Shown piece after piece: positions 1 to 55,047 of a DNA stretch of 64,000 nt. Origin of the DNA: Siphonodentalium dalli (lineage: Eukaryota; Mollusca; Scaphopoda; Gadilida; Siphonodentaliidae); NCBI GenBank assembly GCA_032622095.1, contig CP136063.1:145753379-145817378 (forward strand), in the 5' to 3' direction. Under the pieces are notes generated by a model. That model had not been told where the DNA came from. It did no database searches and saw only the letters and a list, made by a program, of their open reading frames with translations. The position numbers and the translations under genes were made by a program. Positions within the stretch are counted from its first letter, which is position 1. The number at the start of each line of letters is the position of its first letter.

Positions 1-693
1 AATTAGCTTAAGGAAGTAATCGCAACTCCCCTGCAACATATTATATCAATAGTAATGCACTGGTTAAAGTGGCACGCTTGTTTTTAATTTATATTTTTTT
101 ATTTAGATCTTTTACTCGTTTTTTAATGACACGCCCCTGTGGTTGTAGGCTGATTGATCGATGAGTAAAAATAAAAAATAGAAAGACATTTGCATGCTTT
201 TTGGTAGATGGCAAAATAATTTTTTAGCTCTTAAATAGATGTTTGTATTAAGAAGCTTTTGAAATCTTGTAGTGATAATATAGCGTTTAGACTGTGTCTA
301 AAGTTGAAAAACAGGAAGTTGGATGGCAGCCATGTTTATTAGCATAGAGCGAACACATAGTTTGATGCAAACAAAATTTGAGAAGATTTATGGTAAATGT
401 GGCCAGGTGGCCTGGCAGAAAGAAATGTAAAAGGAATAATATATGCAAGCATGGATGGCTGGCACAGAACCATGGCAAAAGTTCATGTTGGTTATGTCAA
501 CTTGAGATCAAAATGGCCAAAACAAGAAAGAAAATCTAACAAACAGTACAAAATAATTTTACAAAATGATGGCCATATGCCCAAATTTATTAATCTATTT
601 TTGAAGGGCTTGAGAAATTAACATACATTCATTCTTACATTGAGACTAGTCAGACCAAAAATTGTTAAGATAAATAACTGTTATATTGGTTAA
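1..693. other. intronic or downstream DNA, nothing recognised
   Basis: This is AT-rich sequence on the 3' side of the last scrib exon found. Short ORFs show no domain. It is probably part of the intron inside PDZ2. Confidence 0.5.
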
Positions 694-1569
694 CACGTTC
701 ACTGCTAAAACCAATGGGTAATTCCATCCTGTATGCAGATATGGCATTGCATGGGATGCAAGTGGAAGAACATCGTTTTCAAGACATGGTAAATGCATTT
801 ATATATAAACCCTGGTACAATCTATGCCACCCTAAGACATCGCAAACGCAATATGTATTTACCTATGAGGTAACTTGTAGCTGGCACCAGCAATGCACAC
901 TAGTGAATTCTGTCTCAGGTGCTGACTACAAGTTATCTCGAAGTAGCTTTATAACACGTTTCAGCATCATATAACACAATTTTGGTTGACTAAAGTATAT
1001 AAGACACGTTTAATAAACTTATATATTTACATACTAAGTGTTGTCATCACTAAATCCAGCATTCTGATTGGTCGGCGCCCACGCGGCTAGTTGCAGTTAT
1101 TTCTCGGTGAATGCGCAACGCCTCATAACACCAAGCTCATAACACCATCAATACGTCATTGGGTTTGGAAAGACGAACGCATAATGTTTTGGGTTTTACA
1201 CAAGTTATGTCCACTTACCTCACGGTTACATCTCCATAAAAACAGTCCACATGACAGTTAATCCTTATATATACACTCATTGCCAAGGAACCAAACTTGC
1301 ATGCATGAGTAAATAAGCCACATGCATTCGCTTGTTCATACACTCGATGCAGGGCTGCACCCCCAACCTTGATTAGGATTCGGGAAGCATTGTATCCAAA
1401 GCCATTCTAATTATTTCATATACAATCGATATGTATTGATGTGTAAACCTATGTTGCTTGTGGTTTCTGTTGTTATTTATATGGTATGGATACCACTAGA
1501 AGATAATTCAATGTATCAGTCCCCATGGAACTATATACTACAAGTTTACTAGTAGTGTCAGTGAACGTG
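694..1569. mobile_element. TTAA-flanked TIR element (piggyBac-like, non-autonomous)
   Basis: The terminal inverted repeat CACGTTCACTG at 694-704 is matched by CAGTGAACGTG ending at 1569. Both ends are flanked by TTAA (690-693 and 1570-1573), the target duplication typical of piggyBac and some other cut-and-paste elements. No transposase was seen in the 876 bp, so it is non-autonomous. The family assignment is inferred from the TTAA alone. Confidence 0.7.
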
Positions 1570-1573
1570 TTAA

Positions 1574-2902
1574 CAGACAATAATAAACAATTGAACTTGG
1601 CAACTATGATGCAACTGTATCAGATTCAGTTTGAAATGGTTTGAGAAAATATAACAAGAACTTTTAAGAGAAAAAATTTACTAGTAATTTATAACTATTT
1701 ATTTTTCTTATCAAATAAAAAGGGAGTAAACAATACAAACAAGGAAGGGATTAGAGTGCTTAGAAATATTCAGTGATCTGCAAATAAACATTGAACTTTG
1801 ATCCAAATGAGTAGAAAGAGAGCATAATACTTTAGTGCAGCTCTTTACAGCTCACAGAAACAAGACAAGTGGCCATATTCAAAATTATCATGCTGGCCAA
1901 CTAGATTGACCAATGAGAATGGAGATCTACTGACAGATGAGGGGATATTATGTTCACCTTGAACAAAGAAAATTAATATTTGTCGGAAGTCATTTTCTAT
2001 GAATTTAAAAACATAGCACCATGTACTAATACCTGCATCTGATATATTTGATTAATTTTAAAGATGCATAAACTTCAGGTGATGAGCCATTGACTGAGTG
2101 CATTGACGTTCTATGTCCATGGCGGTCACTGTTATGTTACATAATTTAATAGCCATAGGAGGCACTTTTAGCCGACCAGAATATAATAAACTTCGTACTG
2201 GTAATTCAATTTCAAAGATGGAAAGCATGATAAAAGTGTTACAGGACTCTTCGTTGCCAGCTGCAGTGGCATGTGATGCTCAGCAAGATTAATATTGGGC
2301 TTGGATATTGCCTCGCCTGATATTAATCTCACTTCACCTCACATGACACCATATCCAGCAATTAATCACCCTGTAACTTATAACATAATTGTATCAATTC
2401 CACTTTCCAAGAAATAATGTATGTAATACAGCTTCAAGCCATGATATCTAATGTTTATCCTGGGTAAGAGTTTGAACAACAGCATTTCCTCTCTGAAACT
2501 TACGATCGAAAACATTTAAGAAATAACAATATAAAGAAATGTATATATATCAATGCATGTATACTGTAAAATCCTCCACAAAAAAGTTGCTTTACTAGTA
2601 ATAACTCAAGTAGCACTTGGATGATTACATGCCAAGGGACAATCAATTAAGAATAATAATTCTGGGAACGAAGTGTGTTGTCACAAAGTCACCATGCCCT
2701 GATGACAGATGAAGAAAATATAGCTCAAGAAGACTTTGTATCAGCTGAGCTAAAACTATTATAGAATAAATTCTGGATGAATTGTATTGAGGATCAACTC
2801 TTTTCTGTCAGAGCTTGACTGAATAAATGAACTTGACTGTATAATCCAGTATGTAGGAGTACGATGGAATTTGAGAAGAGAAAGCATGAGATAGAGACTC
2901 AC
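1574..2902. other. intronic DNA, nothing recognised
   Basis: I searched the minus strand for the rest of PDZ2 (a [GI]FISRV-like strand after an acceptor) and found none. No repeat termini were recognised. Confidence 0.5.
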
Positions 2903-47381
<44,479 letters not shown>

Positions 47382-47567
47382 CCATCCTATCATCTTACAC
47401 CAAGGAACCCCATTGAGATAGCATTCTATCGCGTACACAGGCAATGCGTTCTTTCCCTTTACACAGACCAGTCGTGTTCTTTTTATTCTCTTGTTGATTT
47501 AATTATTTTTGTGTGTAGCTTAACTCATGTTGTGTTGTTTTCTACATCTTGGATTTATTCTTCTACC

Positions 47568-48784
47568 ATGACTTCGGGTGGAAGTGATTCGGGTTCTTCA
47601 TCAGACTCTGAACATTCGGGTGATTGTCTCACTCTTTGTCCTGGCCCTTATGAGATTGTTGATGCCACAGATATTCCACTACCTTCTGTTGACCCTTTGC
47701 TTTCGGGTCGCAGCCAGCCTAATAAAGGCGATTCTCAGGCTGCCCATCTGCCTAACAAAGGCAGTATCTCCAAGCCTAAAAAAGGCACTAGTTCCAAGCC
47801 TAAAACAGGCGATGACAGTTTATCAGACAACCAGTTGGTGCAGATGTATACGGATCTGCAGCACCAGAATGCCTTGTGCTAGGCCTACTAAAAAAGAGGG
47901 AGAGAGGTTGTAGTCGCTCCTGTACGCTCGTTCCACGAAGCGGGCTCGGGCTGAACGTGTCTCGTCTGAGTTCGAACGAAGAGCTTTTCTCCAATGTGGA
48001 GGTGTCTGGTGACTTCTTGGACGACGTTGAGGAGTCTTTCACACAAGAGGACGATTGTGGTGGTCCTCTAAGTGATCGACTCGCCCGGCTGGCCACCAAG
48101 GCATTTCAGCGTCAGGGGCTAAGCTCCAAAAAACGGAAGTTGTTGACAGAGCGTTACAAACACCCGAAAAACTGTGAAGAGTTCCGAGGGGTTAAAGTCA
48201 ACCCGGAAATCTGGAACACGTTGCCTTCTTCAACCAGGAAAGTGGATGTATCCATCCAACATGCCCAACAATCGCTGCTTCATGCTACCTTTCCTGTTCT
48301 GGTTGCAGTCAACATGCTGACAGAGAAGGCGAACTTGCAACTGGCATTGGCCCCGTCCGAATTTAAGGACATTTCAAAAGCAGTGTTTGATACCATCAAC
48401 TTTATTGCTGACACTCACTACTCCCTCAATGGACATCGTCGCGAGATGCTTCGACCCCACCTTAATTACCACTACCGTAGCATTTGCTCCAAGAGCGATT
48501 CACCGGAAAATTCATCCCTTCTTTTCGGGGATGACATCACTCGGAAGATTCGGGACATCTCCGAGGTGAGCAAAGTACAGAGCCAGCTCTCATACGACAC
48601 TAAGGACTCTGGTACCTTTAAGGGCAAACAGCGTTCTGGAAATTCAAAAAACTTCCGAGGCGGGGCATCCCGCTCTTGGGGTGCTCCGAAACAGCAGGGC
48701 TACAACAAAAACTGCAAGCAGTACAACAAGTATCGCAACGACCGACACTTCATACTACTTTCACGCAACAGAAGGTGGTCATAA
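47568..48784 (+). pseudogene. DIRS gag-like protein, one frameshift
   Basis: The frame from ATG 47568 to about 47880 is Ser/Lys-rich with PNKG/PKKG repeats, then shifts to the frame ending at 48784. The second part includes RLARLATKAFQ, EFRGVKVNPEIW, and a Gly/Asn/Lys-rich C-terminus (RSGNSKNFRGGASRSWG) that is plausible for nucleic-acid binding. The position before RT and the composition fit DIRS ORF1. There are no CCHC knuckles, as usual for DIRS. Confidence 0.75.
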
Positions 48785-49588
48785 TCAACCAGGAAATTAG
48801 CCAATTTATTCACAAAGGCATTGTGTCGCTGTGTGCTCATATCACCGGTGAATTTTTCTCTAACATCTTTCTGCGTGCCAGAAAAATGGCAAATATCGCA
48901 TTATTCTGAATCTCAAAAAGTTGAATGAGCACATTACTTACACTCACTTCAAATGATCACAGCTGGTTGTTTCATGGGGTCTGTTGATCTAACTGATAGC
49001 TATTATAGTGTTAATGTAGTCCCTGCATCACGGAAGTATCTTCGGTTTCACTGGCAGGGCCAGCCTATGGAGTTTAATTGCCTCCCGAATGGCTATTGTG
49101 ATGCTCCTCGAATTTTCACAAAATTGCTTAAACCTATCTTCGGCCACCTTCGGGAGAAGGTGTTCCAGTCTGTGGTTTATATTGATGATTCATATCTCCA
49201 AGGGGTTACCTCTGTTCAATGTGCAAACAATATCGCAGAAACAGTGAAAACACTCACTGCTGCGGGTTTTTTCATTAATCATGACAAATCTGTGCCAGTA
49301 CCCTCACAGCAAATTACGTTTTTGGGGTTTGTTCTCGATTCTGTCTCCATGACCATTAGCATTACCTCTGACAAAGCAGATAATATCGCAGCCATGTGTT
49401 CGAGATTAGTTTCAAAACCGACCCATGTGAAAATCAGGCTTCTTGCGGAATTAGAAGGGCACCTGGTTAGTATCTTGCCGGGTATTAAATTCGGTCGGCT
49501 ACATTATCGGCATCTGGAGTGCGCTAAGATTAGAGCATTATGTTTGTCTCGTGGGAACTTTGACAAATTCATGAATTTGGACTCCTGA
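48760..49588 (+). pseudogene. DIRS reverse transcriptase, frameshifted
   Basis: The start (EISQFIHKGIVSLC, GEFFSNIFLRARK) lies in one frame up to about 48890. The rest lies in another from 48953. It shows SVDLTDSYYSV (first Asp), RFHWQGQPMEFNCLPNG, the catalytic VVYIDDSYLQG, and LGFVLDS. A stop at 49586-49588 separates it from RNase H in the same frame. Confidence 0.85.
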
Positions 49589-49618
49589 CCCAGTTACAAT
49601 GGTGGATAGATAATATTC

Positions 49619-49801
49619 ATGCGGCCTCCACCTGTGACTCTGCACATGCAATCCGACAGCTCCCTTTCTGGATGGGGAGGGTTATGTCCTGGTCGGGACT
49701 TACAGGCCAGCGGTCGTTTGGACTCAACAGAACAGGCAGTCCATATTAATGCACTGGAGATCATAGCTGCCCTTTTAACTCTTGAGGAAATTAGCCCTGT
49801 T
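49619..49801 (+). pseudogene. DIRS RNase H, truncated
   Basis: HMQSDSSLSGWGGLCPGRD has the catalytic Asp of the first RNase H strand, and HINALEIIAALLTL carries the Glu region. The frame is lost near 49800, where recombinase sequence begins. The C-terminal part of RNase H is absent. Confidence 0.78.
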
Positions 49802-50330
49802 GTTAGCGCTGGTGTCTGCGCAGCGGGTTAAAACTTTACATGTGTTGTGCCTTTCAGCGATCAACTTTTCTGACAATGAATGCGTTATCTCATTTCCGGA
49901 AATTATCAAACATACAACTGCCAGGAGCCATCAAGCTCCGCTGTGTATCCACGCCTTTCCGGATAGCACATTATGTGTCTTTCGGCATTTAAAACTATAT
50001 ATCAGCCGCACTTCTATAATCCGGAATTCCAACGATCACTTGTTTCTAAGTTACATTAAACCACATGGGCATGTGAGTGCCTCTACCATAGGCCGATGGA
50101 TCAAAGACGAACTGGCGACATGTGGTGTCGATACTGCAGTTTTCTCTGCACACTCAACGCGGTCAGCCTCTGTTTCAGCCGCATGTCGCGCTGGACTTGA
50201 CATACATTCAATTCTAACAGCTGCAGGATGGTCCAATGAATCCACATATAAAATTTTTTATAATAAGCCTGTGGTTCGTCAAATGTATTCCACAGCAGTC
50301 CTCCAAACCACAGACACTGATAATGCGTAA
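49795..50330 (+). pseudogene. DIRS tyrosine recombinase, N-terminally deleted
   Basis: From about 49795 the frame reads LALLLALVSAQRVKTLHVL, carrying the first catalytic Arg. FSAHSTRSASVS supplies the H-x-x-R pair, and AAGWSNESTYKIFYNK carries the Trp and the nucleophilic Tyr region. All expected catalytic motifs are visible, but the N-terminal SAM-like part is missing through the internal deletion. The frame is open to a stop at about 50328. Confidence 0.82.
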
Positions 50331-50550
50331 CTTTCATTCTGTATATATTATATTAGCCACACTTGTTCTAGTGTGTTTTGTAATACACATTACATGTATA
50401 TATGCTATAAGTGTCTCAATGAAGCTTTATTAAAGCTGCCATTTATCTGAACCTGTCTTTTCTAGACCTTTTGAACCTACATGTACCTGAATGTACCCCG
50501 CGGTGAAGTCTCAATGGGGTTCCTTGGTGTAAGATGATCGGATGGAATTT

Positions 50551-50802
50551 ATCAATTAAACAAGGCTTACCTGTAAGGTGAAGTTTGTTTATAATGCCAT
50601 CCTATCATCTGGAACCTAGGGACCACAGTCCCTTCCCGAAATGGACCCTCCCAATATGTGGTCCCATTGTCGGGGTACTTTCAGCTTTAAAGATTGCCTG
50701 TGTACGCGATAGAATGCTATCTCAATGTGGTCCCTAGGTTCCAGATGATAGGATGGAATTATAAACAAACTTCACCTTACAGGTAAGCCTTGTTTAATTG
50801 AT
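50551..50802. repeat. fold-back structure with 77-bp arms, DIRS-end related
   Basis: Arms 50551-50627 and 50726-50802 are reverse complements with one mismatch. Each arm includes CCATCCTATCATCTGGAACC, a variant of the DIRS terminus. The inner part adjoining the right arm repeats the DIRS left end in inverse (50693-50727). It looks like two head-to-head ends of a related DIRS element. Confidence 0.8.
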
Positions 50803-51019
50803 AAAATATTGGCCATGTTTATGATGGTTATTTAAAGTTTTATAGTCTATCATCCATTGCGGTACATATACAGTCCCAAGTTAGTCAGCGAAAGAAGTGA
50901 ATCAAGACTTTCTATGATAGTTTTGAAGATCACTTAATCTTTTGGTTTTGACTGTATTTTTATATGAATCGGATATGTATGGTAGTTCTCCATGTTAAAA
51001 ATATTGTGCCGATATTAAA

Positions 51020-52912
51020 ATCATATCAATAGTGCAACGTCATAATTTGTCATTCTTTATATCAGATTAAATTAGTTTATATCCATTACAAAGTTCTCCC
51101 TACATTTTCTGGACCTGGGAAGGTATAATAACCCATGTTTACTATGGGCAGAACAAATCAAGACAAGAGGTGGCATCAGAGATGCTGTGTCTCGTTTTCG
51201 GTGGCTTACCGCCGGTGGCTACCGCCAATTGGTGTGCATCAGTATCGGTAGACTAATTAATAGGTAAAATCGAAAAATGACTAATTAAGGGCCATAACTC
51301 CATCAAATTTTATCGGGCCAGGCTGGTTTTCGAACTCGTCCGAAATATTCTTGGCAAGTATGTCTATTCCAAATTTTAAACAAATCGGAGGACGTTTGTT
51401 GAAGTTATCGCGCTAACGAGCTAAAAATTCACGAAAAATGACTAATTAAGGGCCATAACTCTATCAAATTTTATTGGGCCAGGCTGGTTTTCGAACTCGT
51501 CCAGGATAATATTGGAAGACACTTATATACCAAATTTTAGTTGAATCGGATTACGTTTGTTGAAGTTATCGCGCTAACGAGCTCAAAATTCGTACAAAAT
51601 GACTACTTAAGGACCATAACTCTATCAAATTTTATCGGACCGGGCCGGTTTTCTAACTCGTCCGAGGTATTCTTGGGAGATACCTATATATCAAAATTTC
51701 AATCAAATAGGATGATGTTTGGTAAATTATCGCGCTAACGAGCTGAATTTTTTTGAAAAAATGACTAATTAAGGGCCATAACTCTATCAAATTTTATCAG
51801 ACCTGGCCGGTTTTCGAACTCGACCGAGATATTCTTGGGAGACACCTATATACCCAATTTCAATCAAATCGGATAACGTTTGTTGAAGTTATCATGCTAA
51901 CGAGCTGAAAATTCGTGAAAAATGACAAATTAAGGGCCATAACTCTATAAAATTTTATCAGACCTGGCCGGTTTTCGAACTCGACCGAGATATTCTTGGG
52001 AGACACCTATATACCAAATTTAAATCAAATCGGATAACGTTTGTTGAAGTTATCGTGCTAACGAGCTGAAAATTCGTGAAAAATGACTAATTAAGGGCCA
52101 TAACTCTATCAAATTTCATCGGACCAGGCCGGTTTTCGAACTCATCCGAGATATTCTTGGGAGACACCTATATACCAAATTTCAATCAAATCGGATAACG
52201 TTTGTTGAAGTTATCGCGCTAAAGAGCTCAAAATTCGTGAAAAATGACTAATTAAGGGCCATAACTCTATCAAATTTTATCGGACCAGGCCGGTTTTCGA
52301 ACTCATCCGAGATATTCTTGGGAGACACCTATATACCAAATTTCAATCAAATCGGATAACGTTTGTTGAAGTTATCGCGCTAAAGAGCTCAAAATTCGTG
52401 AAAAATGACTAATTAAGGGCCATAACTCTATCAAATTTTATCGGACCAGGCCGGTTTTCGAACTCATCCAAGATATTCTTGGGAGACACCTATATACCAA
52501 ATTTCAATCAAATCAGATAACGTTTGTTGAAGTTATCGCGCTAACGAGCTCAAAATTCGTGAAAAATGACTAATTAAGGGCCATAACTCTATCAAATTTT
52601 ATCGGACCAGGCCGGTTTTCGAACTCATCCGAGATATTCTTGGGAGACACCTATATACCAAATTTCAATCAAATCAGATAACGTTTGTTGAAGTTATCGC
52701 GCTAACGAGCTGAAAATTCTTTTAATCCGTCAATAAACGGTCGAGTTATAAGCAAAACATGTCGCCCGCCCGCCCGTCCGCCGTCCCTCATCAAACTATA
52801 AGTCGAGTTTTGGAAAAAAACTCGACTAATAAAACTAAAACCCTCGCTCCCACATTTATTTTCAACAAAAATTGCCTGAGAATTAAATATCTTATTCTGT
52901 TTGGCCTAAATA
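51020..52912 (-). mobile_element. second copy of the TTCTCGGGCA family, carrying a satellite array
   Basis: Read on the minus strand, 52912 to about 52828 matches 36007-36075, and 51160 to about 51020 matches 36100-36210. In the 36-kb copy these two blocks are about 25 bp apart; here they are separated by the ~1.6-kb array. No transposase was seen. Confidence 0.65.
51279..52725. repeat. nine-unit satellite array, ~161-bp period
   Basis: Units start at TGACTAATTAAGGGCCATAA: 51279, 51439, 51600, 51762, 51923, 52084, 52245, 52406 and 52566. Each has TTTTCGAACTC(G/A)TCCGAGA, GGAGACACCTATATACC and GTTGAAGTTATCGCGCTAA. Units 6-9 are almost identical, while 1-4 are more diverged, suggesting growth at the right end. 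It ends in a CCCGCCCGCCCGTCCG tail. Diverged relatives lie at 14.7-15.1 and 19.4-19.6 kb. Confidence 0.95.
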
Positions 52913-54560
52913 AGCATGTTGAATTTAATCAGTAATGAAATGAATTGCAATACGAGCATGATATTGACTGATAGGGACAAGCCTGAGATGATATGTTGCA
53001 TTTAAACCCTGAAAATGTCCAAATGAAAACCACAATTCTAGTGATGTTCCGATAATGAAAAGCCCATAGGACCGATTTCCAATAACTGGAGGCACAATCG
53101 GCCGATTTCCTATTCCGATGTTTATATATTTTGTGCGTTTGTTCCCATAATTGACCTATACGCCCATTGCACTCCATATCCCGGTATAGTTTCAAAGCCA
53201 AATACATAAAAAAATATATATTATAGTATTTCTGCAGACGTTAGTTGTGAGCTGCCTTTGATGTATACCGGTAGTTGTTTTGACAAAGAGATCAAAGGTG
53301 CCGAATCAGAGTAACGTTATCACCGTAAGGGGAACACTTGCACATGGTATAAAGGTCTTGATTGAATACTTGTTAGTTGCAACAATGTATGGAATGCGAT
53401 GATTATTAACTAAACTTAAAATGATGGATAATAATTGGTGTCATATTGTTCTGAGATTTCCCAAATTCCCATTGTTCACACCGTTTGTCTTTCAATAACT
53501 GGGAAGCTTTTATAGTTCCGCCTAGTCAAATTTTGTTTTGCTAGACCGCCTCCAAGTTCAACGTGGAGCTAAGCGTATTTCATAGCGTTCGCTGCAACTT
53601 GTAATGAGAGCAACATTATAACAATAGCGAATCGCAGAGCTACAAAAACACATGCAATTTGGGACTACTTCACCATATTTTCCCTTACAGATGAAAAACC
53701 TAATTATGCCCCTCCTCACGTTGGTCATTATTGAAGACAGTTTTGATCGCGACTGTACTAATTCATTCAGTGCGTGCTTCAAATTATTGACGTACATGTA
53801 GCATGTGACGTCACAGCATGGCACGTGCTCAACCGGAAACTACATGTGCATTGTAATGAGGTCAGTTGTTGAATCTCAAAGGCGGATCCAGGGGGGGCAC
53901 CCCCCCCTATTTTCGTCAGAACAAGGAATTTTTGCGAGGTGTCCTGGTGCCATTTGTCTCGGGCGCCCGAAGATTCCGCACTGAATATTGCTAACATGCA
54001 TGCACATACAACAGTTTACATGTACATGTTTTACATTACACAAACGTATAGTTATTAACACCACCGGTGTATACTGTTGACCAAATGATAGAATTCCATG
54101 GTCCTATGTAGGTTTTATAAATAGATAATTGGTTTTTCCGGTTATTTTGGGACGCGTTAAAGTTGTACTGCGACCCCGAGTCTTGTAAAAGCTGTAGTTG
54201 GAATGTCCAAGTTCGAGAAAGTTCTATTGACTATGCCGATGATTTGAGAAGTTTTATTGTTTTAGGATATTGTAGAACAGCTAATCTGGCCGTGTCAAAT
54301 TTCAAGAGCTATAGCGACGGGATATCTCGCAGGACAACACATTTCGCGTTTTCGTGGGGTGTGTATTCGCTGGATGTCTTACAGTTGCAGTATATAACTA
54401 CATGTATTATGACGCGTTAATTGCGTTCGATGTTTAGGTATGAACAATGGCTGGGTCATGCACACTTGAAGATTTTAAGGCGGGAACACAATTTTTTGTC
54501 CGCAGTTAGATGCTTTCTGGTTTGGTGAATGAAAAACATGCAGTAATAAGGCATCACTCT
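52913..54560. other. no gene recognised
   Basis: AT-rich upstream or intronic DNA. At 53880-53900 GGCGGATCCAG is followed by a G run and C run, resembling a degraded hAT end. Plus and minus ORFs of 60-90 codons show no domain. Confidence 0.4.
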
Positions 54561-54569
54561 CACCAAAAC

Positions 54570-54765
54570 AAGACAGTCAAAGACTGTGGGGTCGCTCACC
54601 AGACTGCAAAGACTGATAAGACTGGGACTCTGGAGACCACAACAGTCAGAACTTTTCATAATCACTTTAAAAGAATTAGATCTAAACAGGATATGTGGCT
54701 AGAGAGGCTTCATGTATGTAGATCGGTGAATATCTACCCTGAAATTACCAACTGTACACTACTGA
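54570..54765. repeat. dispersed repeat interrupted by copia
   Basis: It shares long stretches with 15455-15595 (GACTGATAAGACTGGGACT, CTAAACAGGATATGT, CCAACTGTAC...CTACTGA). The copia element begins immediately after its ACTGA. Confidence 0.8.
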
Positions 54766-54955
54766 TGTTAATGGCTAATTACCTATTATATCTCCACAGC
54801 ACACTTGTGACTTGCTTCAATTCAATTCAAACTCTAACTGCTGTTTCTGTCCATGATGTCATTTCCAGGTCATGAGTTCACTTCCTGTTTCACTGATGTT
54901 AATGACACTGTAGCTCTTCCTGTTTCACTGATGTTAATGACACTGTAGCTCAACA
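54766..54955 (-). repeat. copia 3' LTR
   Basis: TG...CA termini with short inverted ends TGTT/AACA. A 33-bp segment ending GACACTGTAGCTC is tandemly duplicated inside the LTR, and the same duplication is in the other LTR. Confidence 0.95.
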
Positions 54956-54971
54956 ATCTCCCTCTTTTCTC
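54956..54971 (-). other. copia polypurine tract
   Basis: On the minus strand GAGAAAAGAGGGAGAT directly abuts the 3' LTR. Its position and composition match a plus-strand primer site. Confidence 0.8.
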
Positions 54972-55047
54972 TTTTTATGTTGTTTTAGTTCTTTTGATAA
55001 AACCACAGAAATATTTACAAATATACAGTCCGTATCATCCGTTTTTC

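Larger units (their letters stand above)
47382..50545 (+). mobile_element. DIRS-like tyrosine-recombinase retrotransposon, deleted and decayed
   Basis: The order gag, reverse transcriptase, RNase H, tyrosine recombinase with inverted rather than direct terminal repeats defines DIRS. The left terminus 47382-47418 (CCATCCTATCATCTTACACC...) is inverted at 50509-50545 with about one mismatch. The next 35 bp of the left end (47411-47445) are inverted again at 50693-50727, beyond the right terminus. Frameshifts break every gene, and the region between RNase H and recombinase is deleted. Confidence 0.85.

Noticed and set aside
2038-2070. Candidate continuation of PDZ2
   Set aside because: Translated on the minus strand, it gives no GIF(I/V)S-like strand or AG acceptor in phase.
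49795-50330. Tyrosine recombinase as a phage or bacterial integrase
   Set aside because: Upstream RT and RNase H in the same orientation and the inverted terminal repeats make it part of a DIRS retroelement.
51279-52725. Regular repeats as a CRISPR array
   Set aside because: The units are 161 bp and head-to-tail with no unique spacers, in animal DNA. It is a satellite.
54163-54420. 85-codon plus-strand ORF with several Cys
   Set aside because: No recognisable motif, no neighbouring exons with matching phase.
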